A program made the position numbers and the translations under genes. This document shows, in pieces, positions 23,945-32,922 of a DNA stretch of 64,000 nucleotides. Below the pieces are notes generated by a model. It was not told the origin of the DNA. It ran no database searches and was given only the letters and a program-made list of their open reading frames with translations. This DNA comes from Acetobacterium woodii. GTDB lineage: Bacteria; Bacillota; Clostridia; Eubacteriales; Eubacteriaceae. The first letter of the stretch is position 1, and each line of letters starts with the position of its first letter. Where the stretch lies: positions 62,001 to 126,000 of the forward strand of contig JACQZP010000020.1 in assembly GCA_016213825.1 (NCBI GenBank), read 5' to 3'.

Positions 23945-25288
23945 ATGGGACTTCTCGAAAGAATGGAGCAACAACGATTGGGACAAAAAGAAAAGTCTCA
24001 AGAAGATGGTAAAAAGGAAGTTCAGCACGTCGATATACATCAGGATCTTAAAAACAGAGTGCATCAGGAAGTTATAAACGAAATTAATAGCAATAAGGTT
24101 GAGAAAGTCGGAAAAGAAAACGCCATTGAAATATTAAGAATCCTTGAAAATGTCATGACCGTTGAAGCAGAAAATGTTAACCGGCTTGATCGAAGCAGAA
24201 TTACTGAGGAATTGCTTAATGAGATTATCGGTTATGGGCCCCTCGAAGTTCTTTTGAATGATCCAGACATTTCTGAAATTATGGTTAATGGGTATAACCG
24301 GGTCTATATTGAAAAAAGTGGGAAGATTCAATTATCTCCAGTGGTTTTTAAAGATAATCAGCATGTTATGAATGTCATTGACCGAATTGTTTCTTCTGTT
24401 GGCCGTCATATCGATGAATCAAGTCCGATGGTGGATGCCCGGCTCCAGGATGGATCCCGTGTTAACGTGGTGATTCCGCCCCTTTCACTGGTGGGACCGG
24501 TTATCACAATTAGAAAGTTTTCCAAAAAGCCAATCACCACTGATCAATTGCTGGCATATGGTTCCATTTCAAAAAAGATGGTATCTTTCTTGGAAGCCTG
24601 TGTCAAAGGAAAATTAAACATCATCGTTTCAGGAGGAACCGGAAGTGGCAAAACAACCATGCTCAATGTTTTGTCCAGTTTTATCCCGGACAATGAACGA
24701 ATCATCACCATTGAAGATTCCGCCGAACTGCGATTATTACAGGATCATGTGATCACATTGGAAAGTCGGCCGTCCAATCTTGAAGGGCGAGGTAAAATAT
24801 CCATCCGGGAATTAGTTGTCAATGCACTTAGAATGCGGCCAGATCGAATTATTGTTGGTGAGGTTCGTTCAGCAGAAACCATTGACATGCTTCAGGCAAT
24901 GAATACAGGCCATGATGGATCCCTTACCACAATTCACGCCAATACCCCAAGGGATTCATTATCAAGAATTGAGACCATGGTTTTAATGTCAGGTATGGAT
25001 TTACCATTAAGAGCTATCCGGGATCAGACGACATCGGCTATTGATATTATCATTCAGCAATCCAGACTTCGTGATGGAACCAGAAAGGTGGTCAATATTA
25101 CTGAAGTCACTGGACTGGAAGGCGATGTTATTGTTATGCAGGACATTTTTAATTATGAAATGACCGGACAACTGGATAGCGATGGGAAATTCAAGGGACG
25201 TTTTAAAAGTATGGGTATAAAGCCGAGATGTTTAGAAAAAATTACCCATAATGGTGTAATGGTAAATGACGATTGGTTTATTGAGTGA
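23945..25288 (+). CDS. tadA: TadA/CpaF secretion ATPase
   Basis: This 447-residue hexameric ATPase powers Flp pilus extension (and, in some TadA proteins, retraction). Walker A GGTGSGKTT is at about 230-238, with the Asp box RIITIEDSAEL, Walker B-type MRPDRIIVGEVR and the His box LTTIHANTPRDSL. The N-terminal 60 residues are a charged helical region. It lies between tadZ and tadB with short gaps. Confidence 0.95.
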   Translation: MGLLERMEQQRLGQKEKSQEDGKKEVQHVDIHQDLKNRVHQEVINEINSNKVEKVGKENAIEILRILENVMTVEAENVNRLDRSRITEELLNEIIGYGPLEVLLNDPDISEIMVNGYNRVYIEKSGKIQLSPVVFKDNQHVMNVIDRIVSSVGRHIDESSPMVDARLQDGSRVNVVIPPLSLVGPVITIRKFSKKPITTDQLLAYGSISKKMVSFLEACVKGKLNIIVSGGTGSGKTTMLNVLSSFIPDNERIITIEDSAELRLLQDHVITLESRPSNLEGRGKISIRELVVNALRMRPDRIIVGEVRSAETIDMLQAMNTGHDGSLTTIHANTPRDSLSRIETMVLMSGMDLPLRAIRDQTTSAIDIIIQQSRLRDGTRKVVNITEVTGLEGDVIVMQDIFNYEMTGQLDSDGKFKGRFKSMGIKPRCLEKITHNGVMVNDDWFIE

Positions 25289-25314
25289 GCGAGGAATTCT
25301 AAAGAGGTAATGCA

Positions 25315-26247
25315 ATGAACGCTTTGATAGTTACGTTACTAATGATGTTAACTGTTTTCTTTCTGGTATTGTTAATACTGTATCGAATTTCTGCAGATCA
25401 GCGTCAGATGCAAAAGAGATTTAACGGGATGACAAGCTTAGGAAAATCGGATTTTGCAAGCTTGACAAAAATAAAAAGAAATCGGGACAAGTCAAAACAT
25501 AAAATTTTTAAAAAATTAGAAAACGATTTATCCATGTCTGGAATTCTCATCAGACCATCAGAATTTTTACTGTTCTGGTTTGTATTAGCCTTCGCGCCTT
25601 CAATTCTGATATTTATGCTGAGTAATAATATTATCTTCGCAATTATTTTATTGTTGTTTGGATTATTAATCCCGCCATTGTATGTAAATAAAAAACGAGC
25701 GAAACGGGTTGAATTATTTGAGCAACAGTTAATTGATGCGATCAGCATTATGAGCAGTTGTTTAAAAGCAGGTCTCACTTTTCAACAAGCATTGGTAAGT
25801 ATTTCAACAGAAATGCCAAATCCAATTTCGGAAGAATTTGGAAGGGTGGTAAAAGAACTAAAATTAGGAAGTTCGATTGAAACATCATTAACACGTTTGT
25901 CCGAAAAAATCGGTAGCCAGAACTTTATGATGATTGTTTCGGCAATTCTGATTCAGCGACAAACCGGTGGAAATCTTTCTGAGATATTAACAAATATTTC
26001 GGGAACAATTAAGGAACGGTTTAAAATTAAAAATGAGATAAAAGTACTGACTGCCACTGCCAGAACCTCTGGACTCGTAGTTGGGTTAATGCCAGTCGGG
26101 ATTATCTTTGTTTTTATGCTTTTCAATCCTGATTATGTAACGATCTTTTTTAAATCAAATCTTGGAATTGCAATGATCGTCATTGCAATTTTCATGGAGG
26201 TTATTGGATACCTGGTAATCAGGAAAATTGTAAATATTAAATTCTGA
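25315..26247 (+). CDS. tadB: TadB inner-membrane platform protein
   Basis: TadB and TadC form the membrane platform that couples TadA to pilin insertion. The 310-residue protein has N-terminal and C-terminal pairs of transmembrane helices around a T2SS-F/GspF domain (about 140-265), including AISIMSSCLKAGLTFQQAL and RQTGGNLSEILTNIS. The gene follows tadA after 26 bp. Confidence 0.92.
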   Translation: MNALIVTLLMMLTVFFLVLLILYRISADQRQMQKRFNGMTSLGKSDFASLTKIKRNRDKSKHKIFKKLENDLSMSGILIRPSEFLLFWFVLAFAPSILIFMLSNNIIFAIILLLFGLLIPPLYVNKKRAKRVELFEQQLIDAISIMSSCLKAGLTFQQALVSISTEMPNPISEEFGRVVKELKLGSSIETSLTRLSEKIGSQNFMMIVSAILIQRQTGGNLSEILTNISGTIKERFKIKNEIKVLTATARTSGLVVGLMPVGIIFVFMLFNPDYVTIFFKSNLGIAMIVIAIFMEVIGYLVIRKIVNIKF

Positions 26248-26267
26248 TTGAAATGAGGTGGGGTTAA

Positions 26268-27182
26268 ATGATGTTTTTAGCATTTAGTGTTTCAGCTCTG
26301 CTTTTTGTATTGATTCTGATGGTTTTTTATAACAATGCCAAAGTAGCAGATACTAAAAGGAAGAGACTTGATTCTATTAAAAAACGAAATAAAAATGACC
26401 TGGATGATGAATTTGAGAAACCTTTTTTTCAAAGGGTTATTTTGCCGATTTATCAATCTTTAATAAAGAAAGTATCCTCACTGTTTCCTAAGAACAGTGG
26501 CGTAAAAAATAAAAAAACTGAAACAAATCTGCGACTTGCAGGTATCCAGCTTGCAGTTAATGAATATAATGCCATTCGACTTGTGATTTTTGGAGTCTTC
26601 TTTATCGGCGCGATTATATTAACATTATTCACGAGATGGAATATTTTAAATGAACTATTATTCATTTTTGTAAGCATGCTATCGGGAATTATTTTTCCTG
26701 TACTATTTTTAAAACTAAAGATTAATAAACGGCAAGGCGCAATATCCAATGAATTGCCGGATATTATGGATATTTTATGCGTAACTATGGAAGCCGGACT
26801 AGGGTTTGACTCTGCCTTAGTCAAAATTGGTGAACGTTTAAGTGGCGTTCTGGTGACTGAGCTTAATATTGTACACTCAGAAATCAACTTTGGAAAACCA
26901 AGAAAAGATGCACTTAAAAGTTTGGCCGATCGAAATTCCGTTGAAGAATTAAAAACTTTTGTAGGGTCAATTATCCAGGCCGAACAATTAGGAATACCGA
27001 TTAATCAAGTTTTAAAGGCGCAGTCTGAAGAATTAAGAATCAAGCGAAGACAAAGAGCAGAAGAAAAAGCAATGAAAGCACCAGTAAAAATGATGATTCC
27101 GCTGGTTTTTTTTGTACTTCCCGTTTTATTTATTGTCCTTCTAGGACCGACGATTTTACAGTTAGTCAAACAATTTGGTTAA
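26268..27182 (+). CDS. tadC: TadC inner-membrane platform protein
   Basis: This is the second platform protein (304 residues), paralogous to TadB. It has T2SS-F domain features: LPDIMDILCVTMEAGLGFDSAL and IIQAEQLGIPINQVL. A single N-terminal helix, two central helices and one C-terminal helix are visible. GAGGTGGGG precedes the start, where two consecutive ATG codons leave the exact start ambiguous by one residue. Confidence 0.92.
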   Translation: MMFLAFSVSALLFVLILMVFYNNAKVADTKRKRLDSIKKRNKNDLDDEFEKPFFQRVILPIYQSLIKKVSSLFPKNSGVKNKKTETNLRLAGIQLAVNEYNAIRLVIFGVFFIGAIILTLFTRWNILNELLFIFVSMLSGIIFPVLFLKLKINKRQGAISNELPDIMDILCVTMEAGLGFDSALVKIGERLSGVLVTELNIVHSEINFGKPRKDALKSLADRNSVEELKTFVGSIIQAEQLGIPINQVLKAQSEELRIKRRQRAEEKAMKAPVKMMIPLVFFVLPVLFIVLLGPTILQLVKQFG

Positions 27183-27193
27183 GGGGTATAATA

Positions 27194-27553
27194 ATGGATA
27201 GTTGCACCATTTTAAGAGATAATATGATATTATTAAATGAAGTAAAAGTAGCCGATCGTTTTGTAACGCGACTGATCGGCTTGTTAAAAACTGCTGTTTT
27301 GACTGAAAATCAAGGGTTACTGTTAAAAAAATGCAATCAGGTCCATACTTTTGGAATGAAATTTTCGATAGATGCGATATTTTTGTCAAAAGACGGGGAT
27401 ATACTGCATATGGAACAAGAAATGGTTCCAGGAAAAATTAGCCCACATATTAAAAAAGCATATTGGGTATTGGAACTTAAATGTGGTTCCTGTAATCGGC
27501 TTAAGCTGGAAATCAATCAGCGTCTCGTTGTCCGACAGAAATTAGAAAGGTAA
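27194..27553 (+). CDS. DUF192 family protein in the tad operon
   Basis: This 119-residue protein matches DUF192: VADRFVTRLIGLL at the start, the conserved KKCNQVHTFGMKFSIDAIFLSKDG core, and a C-terminal VLELKCGSCNRLKLE. No signal peptide is visible, so it is probably cytoplasmic, unlike many exported DUF192 proteins. The family turns up in some Tad loci, but its role is unknown. It follows tadC after 11 bp and the coiled-coil gene after 8 bp, so it is certainly in the operon. Confidence 0.85.
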   Translation: MDSCTILRDNMILLNEVKVADRFVTRLIGLLKTAVLTENQGLLLKKCNQVHTFGMKFSIDAIFLSKDGDILHMEQEMVPGKISPHIKKAYWVLELKCGSCNRLKLEINQRLVVRQKLER

Positions 27554-27561
27554 GATTAATT

Positions 27562-28485
27562 ATGACAAAAAAATCCGAACAATTAACCTTAGATGAGCTC
27601 AGAGATAAGTCAGTCAAATCGAAAACAAAATTATCTTTTGGAAAAGAAATGGGCGGATACAGTAAAAAACAAGTAACTGAATATATCGACAATTTAACTG
27701 AAGACTTGCGCAATGCAGAGGAATCTTTCAATAATCGACTTGAAGAATATACCGCTATGATAACGATGTTAAAACAGGAGCGGGATCAATATGGAGAAAT
27801 GTATAATCTTTGTAAAAGCTCAAAGATCGAAATGTCAAATCAGATTGATGAATTGAAAAAAGAAAATGACGAATTAAATCAACTGATCAATGAATTGAGT
27901 GGCAAACAAATTCAACTTCAATTGGAACCTTCTGATATCGATCTAAGAGAACACAGCATCGAATCACAGAAAAAACTCGATGAATACCTGAGCTATGAAC
28001 AGGAAAGCAAGGAAATGAAAGCTCAACTGGATCAATTAAAGTCAATGGTGCGTGATTTGAATAGTGAACTTGAAAACTATGCAAAAGAGAATCTGACCGG
28101 GTACGATTCGGGAAGTGCTCTTGTCGCAAAGACGCAGGAAGAGAATGATGTCTTGAAAAGCCAATATGACGATATTCTCCGCGAACGAGGTGCGTTATTG
28201 ACAGAAAAAAATCGTTTAGCGGAAGAGAACATTAAACTATCTCAAGAGACATTTATATTAAATGAGCAATTAAGAACCGCCAATCAGAATTGTGATGAGA
28301 GAATTCAAAAATTAACTGCTGCTTATGAGTCAAATGCTGATGAATTCGAAAAAAGTTATCAAAAGACCCTGACTCAACTCACAGAGAATATGAAAAGTTC
28401 TTTGAATCTGATCAATGCCGAGGGCGATGAACTGTCAAATTTCATGAAGAAAGCTCGGATAGCAGAAAATAATCCAGAGCAATAA
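27562..28485 (+). CDS. DivIVA-like coiled-coil protein at the end of the tad operon
   Basis: This 307-residue soluble protein is almost entirely predicted coiled coil (about residues 45-285), rich in Glu, Lys, Gln and Leu. Near the N-terminus GGYSKKQVTEYIDNL (about 31-45) resembles the DivIVA/GpsB lipid-binding motif, which directs proteins to curved membrane. I infer a scaffold that positions the pilus machine at poles or septa. It has no signal peptide or transmembrane helix. It lies 8 bp after the DUF192 gene and ends the operon. The function is not known from a named family. Confidence 0.75.
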   Translation: MTKKSEQLTLDELRDKSVKSKTKLSFGKEMGGYSKKQVTEYIDNLTEDLRNAEESFNNRLEEYTAMITMLKQERDQYGEMYNLCKSSKIEMSNQIDELKKENDELNQLINELSGKQIQLQLEPSDIDLREHSIESQKKLDEYLSYEQESKEMKAQLDQLKSMVRDLNSELENYAKENLTGYDSGSALVAKTQEENDVLKSQYDDILRERGALLTEKNRLAEENIKLSQETFILNEQLRTANQNCDERIQKLTAAYESNADEFEKSYQKTLTQLTENMKSSLNLINAEGDELSNFMKKARIAENNPEQ

Positions 28486-28574
28486 AATTATAAATTGTCA
28501 TGAATTTATTAAATATTATTCCTGTCTCATTATATTATTTCAAATAATTTAAGAACAGAAATAGCTGCTTCTGC

Positions 28575-28603
28575 TTGATTTGTCGATGATTCTGTATTAG
28601 TAT
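28575..28603 (+). promoter_or_regulatory. Probable promoter of the degV gene
   Basis: TTGATT (28575-28580) and TAGTAT (28598-28603) are 17 bp apart, 31 bp before the start codon. Confidence 0.55.
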
Positions 28604-28634
28604 GGTATCAACGCTAAAAAAAGGAGTGGAAGTA

Positions 28635-29504
28635 ATGAGCTTTGAAATTGTAACGGACTCTTCTGCTAATTTGCCAGATGAACTAATAAATAAATATGAC
28701 TTGCATATATTATCTCTTTTATACCGAATTGGTGAAGAGGAATACGAGAGTTATGTAAAGGGACAGCGAACAGACTTAACCGAGTTTTATAAACGGATGC
28801 GCAATAAAGACGTTATCACCACCTCTTGCATGAGTTCTGGAACATGTCGTGATTTGTTTGAGAGCATTCTCAGTCAAGGGAAAGACCTGCTTTATATCGG
28901 CTTTTCATCAGCGCTCAGTGCCACCTATCAAACGGGCAATCAGGTGCTGGAAGAAATGAAAACAGATTATCCCAACGCTAAAATTATGTCGGTTGATACA
29001 CTGGGAGCATCTCTTGGAGAAGGGCTTTTGGTAACCCATGCAGCAAAGCTTCGTGAAGCTGGTCAATCGATTGAATCAGTTTATGACTGGCTCATCGAGA
29101 ACCGCTTACATCTTTGTCATTGGTTTACTGTGGATGATTTGTTTTTTTTAATGCGTGGGGGAAGAGTCTCAGCATCAAGTGCAATCATGGGGACAGTACT
29201 CAGTATTAAACCAGTGATGCACATGGATGATTATGGTCGCCTGATACCAGTGTCTAAAGTACGTGGCCGAAAAAATTCGCTCCGAGTTCTTTTGGAACAA
29301 ATGGAAAAAACAGCAATTGATCCTAAAAACCAAACAGTTTACATTTCCCATGGCGACTGTCTGGATGATGCACTTTATCTAGCTGATAAAATAAAACAGA
29401 AATTTGGGACTGAGGATGTTCTGGTTCACCTAATTGAACCCGTCATTGGTGCTCATTGTGGTCCGGGAACGGTAGCCCTATTTTTTATCGGAACCGAAAG
29501 ATAA
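28635..29504 (+). CDS. DegV family fatty-acid-binding protein
   Basis: DegV/FakB proteins bind a fatty acid and present it to the kinase FakA. The 289-residue protein has the N-terminal EIVTDSSANLP motif, the central TTSCMSSGTCRDLFE and the C-terminal VIGAHCGPGTVALFFIG, all typical. I chose the ATG at 28635 with AAGGAG upstream, giving the normal family start MSFEIVTDS. No fakA is nearby, so a FakB role is likely but unproven. The lipid link with the fab cluster may be chance. Confidence 0.88.
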   Translation: MSFEIVTDSSANLPDELINKYDLHILSLLYRIGEEEYESYVKGQRTDLTEFYKRMRNKDVITTSCMSSGTCRDLFESILSQGKDLLYIGFSSALSATYQTGNQVLEEMKTDYPNAKIMSVDTLGASLGEGLLVTHAAKLREAGQSIESVYDWLIENRLHLCHWFTVDDLFFLMRGGRVSASSAIMGTVLSIKPVMHMDDYGRLIPVSKVRGRKNSLRVLLEQMEKTAIDPKNQTVYISHGDCLDDALYLADKIKQKFGTEDVLVHLIEPVIGAHCGPGTVALFFIGTER

Positions 29505-29537
29505 AAGCAAATTAGTGATCTTTTTTAAGTACTAGCG

Positions 29538-29565
29538 CCTGATGAATTTTTCATCAGGTTTTTTT
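29538..29565 (+). terminator. Rho-independent terminator of the degV gene
   Basis: CCTGATGA (29538-29545) and TCATCAGG (29551-29558) pair perfectly around a 5-nt loop, followed by seven T. Confidence 0.9.
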
Positions 29566-29810
29566 GTGCTCATTGGCAGAATCCAGATTGATATGATTAA
29601 ACAAATATTTAGAAGGTTAATCATTAAAAATTGATGAATTCTAAATTTATACAAATTTCAACGAAAGCTTAAGCATCAATATAACGTTTATTCAAGGCTC
29701 AAATGGATATAAATAAGGTAGGCACATTTTGGTACGTTTTAAGAAATTTAGAATTAAAAATTGTTTTAATTTGATGGCGTTAATAATTTGATAAACTGTG
29801 GAGGTTTGCA
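29566..29810. other. Intergenic stretch with no recognised gene
   Basis: This AT-rich gap lies between the degV terminator and the UspA gene. It must hold the uspA promoter, but I see no convincing -35/-10 pair and no structured RNA. Confidence 0.5.
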
Positions 29811-30683
29811 ATGTTTGGTAAAATAATTGTTGTTTCTGAGGTTTCAAATGCATCGGCTGAGATGGTGAAATATATCAAAAGTCTCAAATCACTGGGAACA
29901 AAGGAATGTATCCTTCTCCAATGTTTTAATCCCCAAGATGTTGATGCAGGCGTATCATCTTATTTAACATCGATATTTAATGAAAATTTACAGCAGCAAT
30001 CTGATTTATTAATTAAACAAGGATTTGTGGTTAAAACAAAAGTAGTTTCTGGAAATATAAAAAATGAAGTCAATCGTGTTGCGATGGAAGAGGACTGTTC
30101 ATTAATCGTAGTTGGTGCAGAAAAACACTCCATGATTGGTGGGTTATTTTTAGGTGGCATTGGATATGACGTTATATATGGTTCTACAAAACCAATCCTT
30201 CTTGTAAGAGATACTCTAAGTGATGAACGGGAAGATGAGTCAGCAAAACAAAATGAGGTGATTCAGCACGTTCTCTTTCCAACGGATTTTTCTGAGAATG
30301 CCGATATCGCATTTGCCTATGTAAAAGAACTGGTCAAAAATGGGGTAGGACATGTAACCATTTTTCACATTCAGGATGAGTCTAAAATTAATCCTTATCT
30401 TTTACATCGGCTGGTTGAATTTAATGAAATCGATCAGGAACGACTTGAAAAACTCAAAACGGAACTTTTGTTACAAAATGACATCAATGTAGATATACAG
30501 ATACGATTTAGCTCGCCAACAGCAGAAATTCTCAAAATTGCTGATGAGCAGCAAATTCCCCTCGTTGTAATGGGAACCCAGGGACGAGGTTTTATCAAAG
30601 AAATATTTATGGGGAGTGTCAGTCATAATATTGTTCGTCATTCCTCATCATCCATACTTTTAATACCTGGAATGCGCGAATAA
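29811..30683 (+). CDS. Tandem universal stress protein (two UspA domains)
   Basis: This 290-residue protein has two UspA domains, about 1-140 and 160-290. The second keeps the ATP-binding pattern G-2x-G-9x-G-S (GTQGRGFIKEIFMGSVS). In the first the second Gly is Lys (GAEKHSMIGGLFLGG), so that domain may not bind ATP. Such tandem Usp proteins respond to starvation and redox stress. It is a probable single gene with GTGGAGG upstream. Confidence 0.9.
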   Translation: MFGKIIVVSEVSNASAEMVKYIKSLKSLGTKECILLQCFNPQDVDAGVSSYLTSIFNENLQQQSDLLIKQGFVVKTKVVSGNIKNEVNRVAMEEDCSLIVVGAEKHSMIGGLFLGGIGYDVIYGSTKPILLVRDTLSDEREDESAKQNEVIQHVLFPTDFSENADIAFAYVKELVKNGVGHVTIFHIQDESKINPYLLHRLVEFNEIDQERLEKLKTELLLQNDINVDIQIRFSSPTAEILKIADEQQIPLVVMGTQGRGFIKEIFMGSVSHNIVRHSSSSILLIPGMRE

Positions 30684-30758
30684 TAAAACGAATTAACTTG
30701 AATTTTTATTCATTGCAAAATATAATTGAATACATAATTATTATATTGGGAGGAAGAA

Positions 30759-31583
30759 ATGAAAAGAAAAAGTTATGTATTGATAACAATTGTATTAGGA
30801 ATTGCATTGTTTTTAACCGGTTGTGGGAACAAGACCGCCAGTAGTGAAGATCCCCTGGCGGATGGTGTTTTAACGGCAGGAACTAATGATATGTATCTGC
30901 CGCTGGAATTCAGAGATCAAAACAACGAACTGGTTGGGTTTGACATTGATTTGGGTGCGGCTTTGGCCGATCAACTTGGCGTTAAAATTGAGTGGGTTCC
31001 AACAGCATGGGATGGAATATTCAACGGGCTCGATGCAAAGCAATACGATATTGTTTTATCTGGTACCAGCATCACAGAAGACCGTTTGAGCGGGTATAAT
31101 ATGACGGATCCCTATATTGCCAATGGGATTGTAATTGTATCGCGAAAAGACGCAACTCAAGCCAAAACACCTAAAGATCTTGCTGGAAAAACAGTCGGTG
31201 TACAAATTGAGACTACGGCGGACTATGCTGCAGAAGCTTTAAAAAAACAGGAAAATGTTGATTATACAGTGAATAAATATGATGCGATGCTGGATGCCTT
31301 TGCAGCACTGGAAGGAAAACAAATTGACAATATTATGACGGATATCAGCGTTGCTCAGTTTTATACGACATTGAAACCCGACGTATATGCTATTTCTTCA
31401 GATGTTTTATCAAACGAACCCATTGGTATTACGGTCAGAAAAGCGGATACTGCTTTTAATGAGGAATTAAATGGTGCGTTGGATGCATTAAGAAAAAATG
31501 GAAAACTAAGTGAGTTGTCAATCAAATGGTTTGGAAAAGATGTGACTCAGAACATCGATACTAATTTAAAAGTTATCGAGTAA
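30759..31583 (+). CDS. Amino acid ABC transporter substrate-binding lipoprotein
   Basis: This 274-residue family 3 solute-binding protein has a lipoprotein signal peptide, with a lipobox LTGC placing the lipidated Cys at about residue 22. The mature domain begins VLTAGTNDMYLPLEFRDQNN and has LVGFDIDLGAALADQLGV, typical of polar amino acid binding proteins. No permease or ATPase gene is adjacent, so it is an orphan that must use a membrane complex encoded elsewhere. A good terminator follows. Confidence 0.9.
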   Translation: MKRKSYVLITIVLGIALFLTGCGNKTASSEDPLADGVLTAGTNDMYLPLEFRDQNNELVGFDIDLGAALADQLGVKIEWVPTAWDGIFNGLDAKQYDIVLSGTSITEDRLSGYNMTDPYIANGIVIVSRKDATQAKTPKDLAGKTVGVQIETTADYAAEALKKQENVDYTVNKYDAMLDAFAALEGKQIDNIMTDISVAQFYTTLKPDVYAISSDVLSNEPIGITVRKADTAFNEELNGALDALRKNGKLSELSIKWFGKDVTQNIDTNLKVIE

Positions 31584-31590
31584 GATAGTT

Positions 31591-31634
31591 AAAGACTTTG
31601 CGCTTCTTAATTTAGATTGCGCAAGGTCTTTTTT
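31591..31634 (+). terminator. Rho-independent terminator after the solute-binding protein gene
   Basis: AAAGACTTTGCGC (31591-31603) pairs with GCGCAAGGTCTTT (31619-31631) with one T-G wobble, then continues into T. Confidence 0.85.
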
Positions 31635-31711
31635 GTTTGATTAAGTCTTTTAATTAACATTGCAATTATGATACTATTATGGTGTACGCATAAGAAGGGA
31701 AATTCAGAGAG

Positions 31712-32809
31712 ATGAGCGATTTGATATACTGGATATGGTTTATGGGTCTCGAAAAAATATCAACTAAACAAAAAAATATTCTTCTCGAACGATTTGATTC
31801 GCCTCGATTAATTTACACATTATGTAGAGAAAAAATGGCAGAGACAAGAATTTTAAGCGAAAAGAATTTAGACTACCTGGAACAAATGAAATCACTTCAA
31901 AAAGCAGAGCGTGATTTGTGTTATCTGGAAGCTAGTGATATTCAGTTGATTACTCGGAATGATCAACGGTTCCCGAAACCGCTCCAAAATATTTACATGC
32001 CACCTTTGGGCTTGTACGCAAAAGGTGATATCGCTTTACTTAATGCACCTTTAAAAATTGCGATCATCGGTTCTCGTAATCCTACAATTGCAGGAGAAAA
32101 ACATGCCCAATTATTTGCCCGATCCCTGTCATCTGTTGGCGTCACGATCATTAGTGGTTTAGCGGCGGGTATTGATGGCAAAAGCCATTGGGGTAGCATT
32201 AATGAAATTGGCTGTACAATTGGTGTCTTGGGAACCGGAATTGATATTTGTTACCCGCATACTAACAAAAAACTTTTCGACATGATGGCGGATAAAGCAT
32301 TAATTGTTTCAGAATTTAACTTGGGCGAAAAGCCTCTGCCATATCATTTTCCGCTGCGTAATCGGATTATTAGTGGGCTCTCGCAAGGTGTGCTGGTAAT
32401 TGAAGCGCGAAAAAAGAGTGGCTCGCTTATCACCGTTAACCACGCTTTAGAGCAGGGCAAGAATGTCTATGTCATTCCGGGAGATATTGGTGGAACGAAT
32501 TGGGCAGGAGGAAATCAGTTGCTTAAAGAGGGTGCAAAACTTGTGACAGAACCCAGAGACATTTTAGAAGATTATGTCAGCCAGGCGCAAGCTAACTCGG
32601 AAATCAGTGAAGATGACGCAAGTTTAGAGAAACCGCTCCTGAATACAAATGAACAGTTATTATTTAATCTGATCAAAAAAGGGTATAGAACTATTGACGA
32701 GCTCGTGACCTATTCGGATTTACCAGTAAATATGGTCAATAGTCTATTGACGATGATGGAAATAGAAGAAATAATTTCAATTAAATACGGAAATATCGTT
32801 TTAATTTAA
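31712..32809 (+). CDS. dprA: DNA-processing protein DprA
   Basis: DprA binds incoming single-stranded DNA and loads RecA during natural transformation. The 365-residue protein has an N-terminal helical domain, the Rossmann-like core with IIGSRNPTIAGEKHA (about 118-132) and SGLAAGIDGKSHWG, and a C-terminal winged helix (about 300-365). It stands directly before topA, the common order in Firmicutes. Confidence 0.94.
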   Translation: MSDLIYWIWFMGLEKISTKQKNILLERFDSPRLIYTLCREKMAETRILSEKNLDYLEQMKSLQKAERDLCYLEASDIQLITRNDQRFPKPLQNIYMPPLGLYAKGDIALLNAPLKIAIIGSRNPTIAGEKHAQLFARSLSSVGVTIISGLAAGIDGKSHWGSINEIGCTIGVLGTGIDICYPHTNKKLFDMMADKALIVSEFNLGEKPLPYHFPLRNRIISGLSQGVLVIEARKKSGSLITVNHALEQGKNVYVIPGDIGGTNWAGGNQLLKEGAKLVTEPRDILEDYVSQAQANSEISEDDASLEKPLLNTNEQLLFNLIKKGYRTIDELVTYSDLPVNMVNSLLTMMEIEEIISIKYGNIVLI

Positions 32810-32839
32810 GAACTATCAGTTATATTCGACTTCATTAGT

Positions 32840-32868
32840 TTGTATTTAGTGGAAATATTTGCTATAAT
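32840..32868 (+). promoter_or_regulatory. Promoter of topA
   Basis: TTGTAT (32840-32845), 17 bp, then TATAAT (32863-32868) preceded by TGC, an extended -10. Confidence 0.75.
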
Positions 32869-32922
32869 GTGGCTATTTCAGAGAAAATGAATCATTAACA
32901 AAAAGAAAGAAGGAGGTATTCA

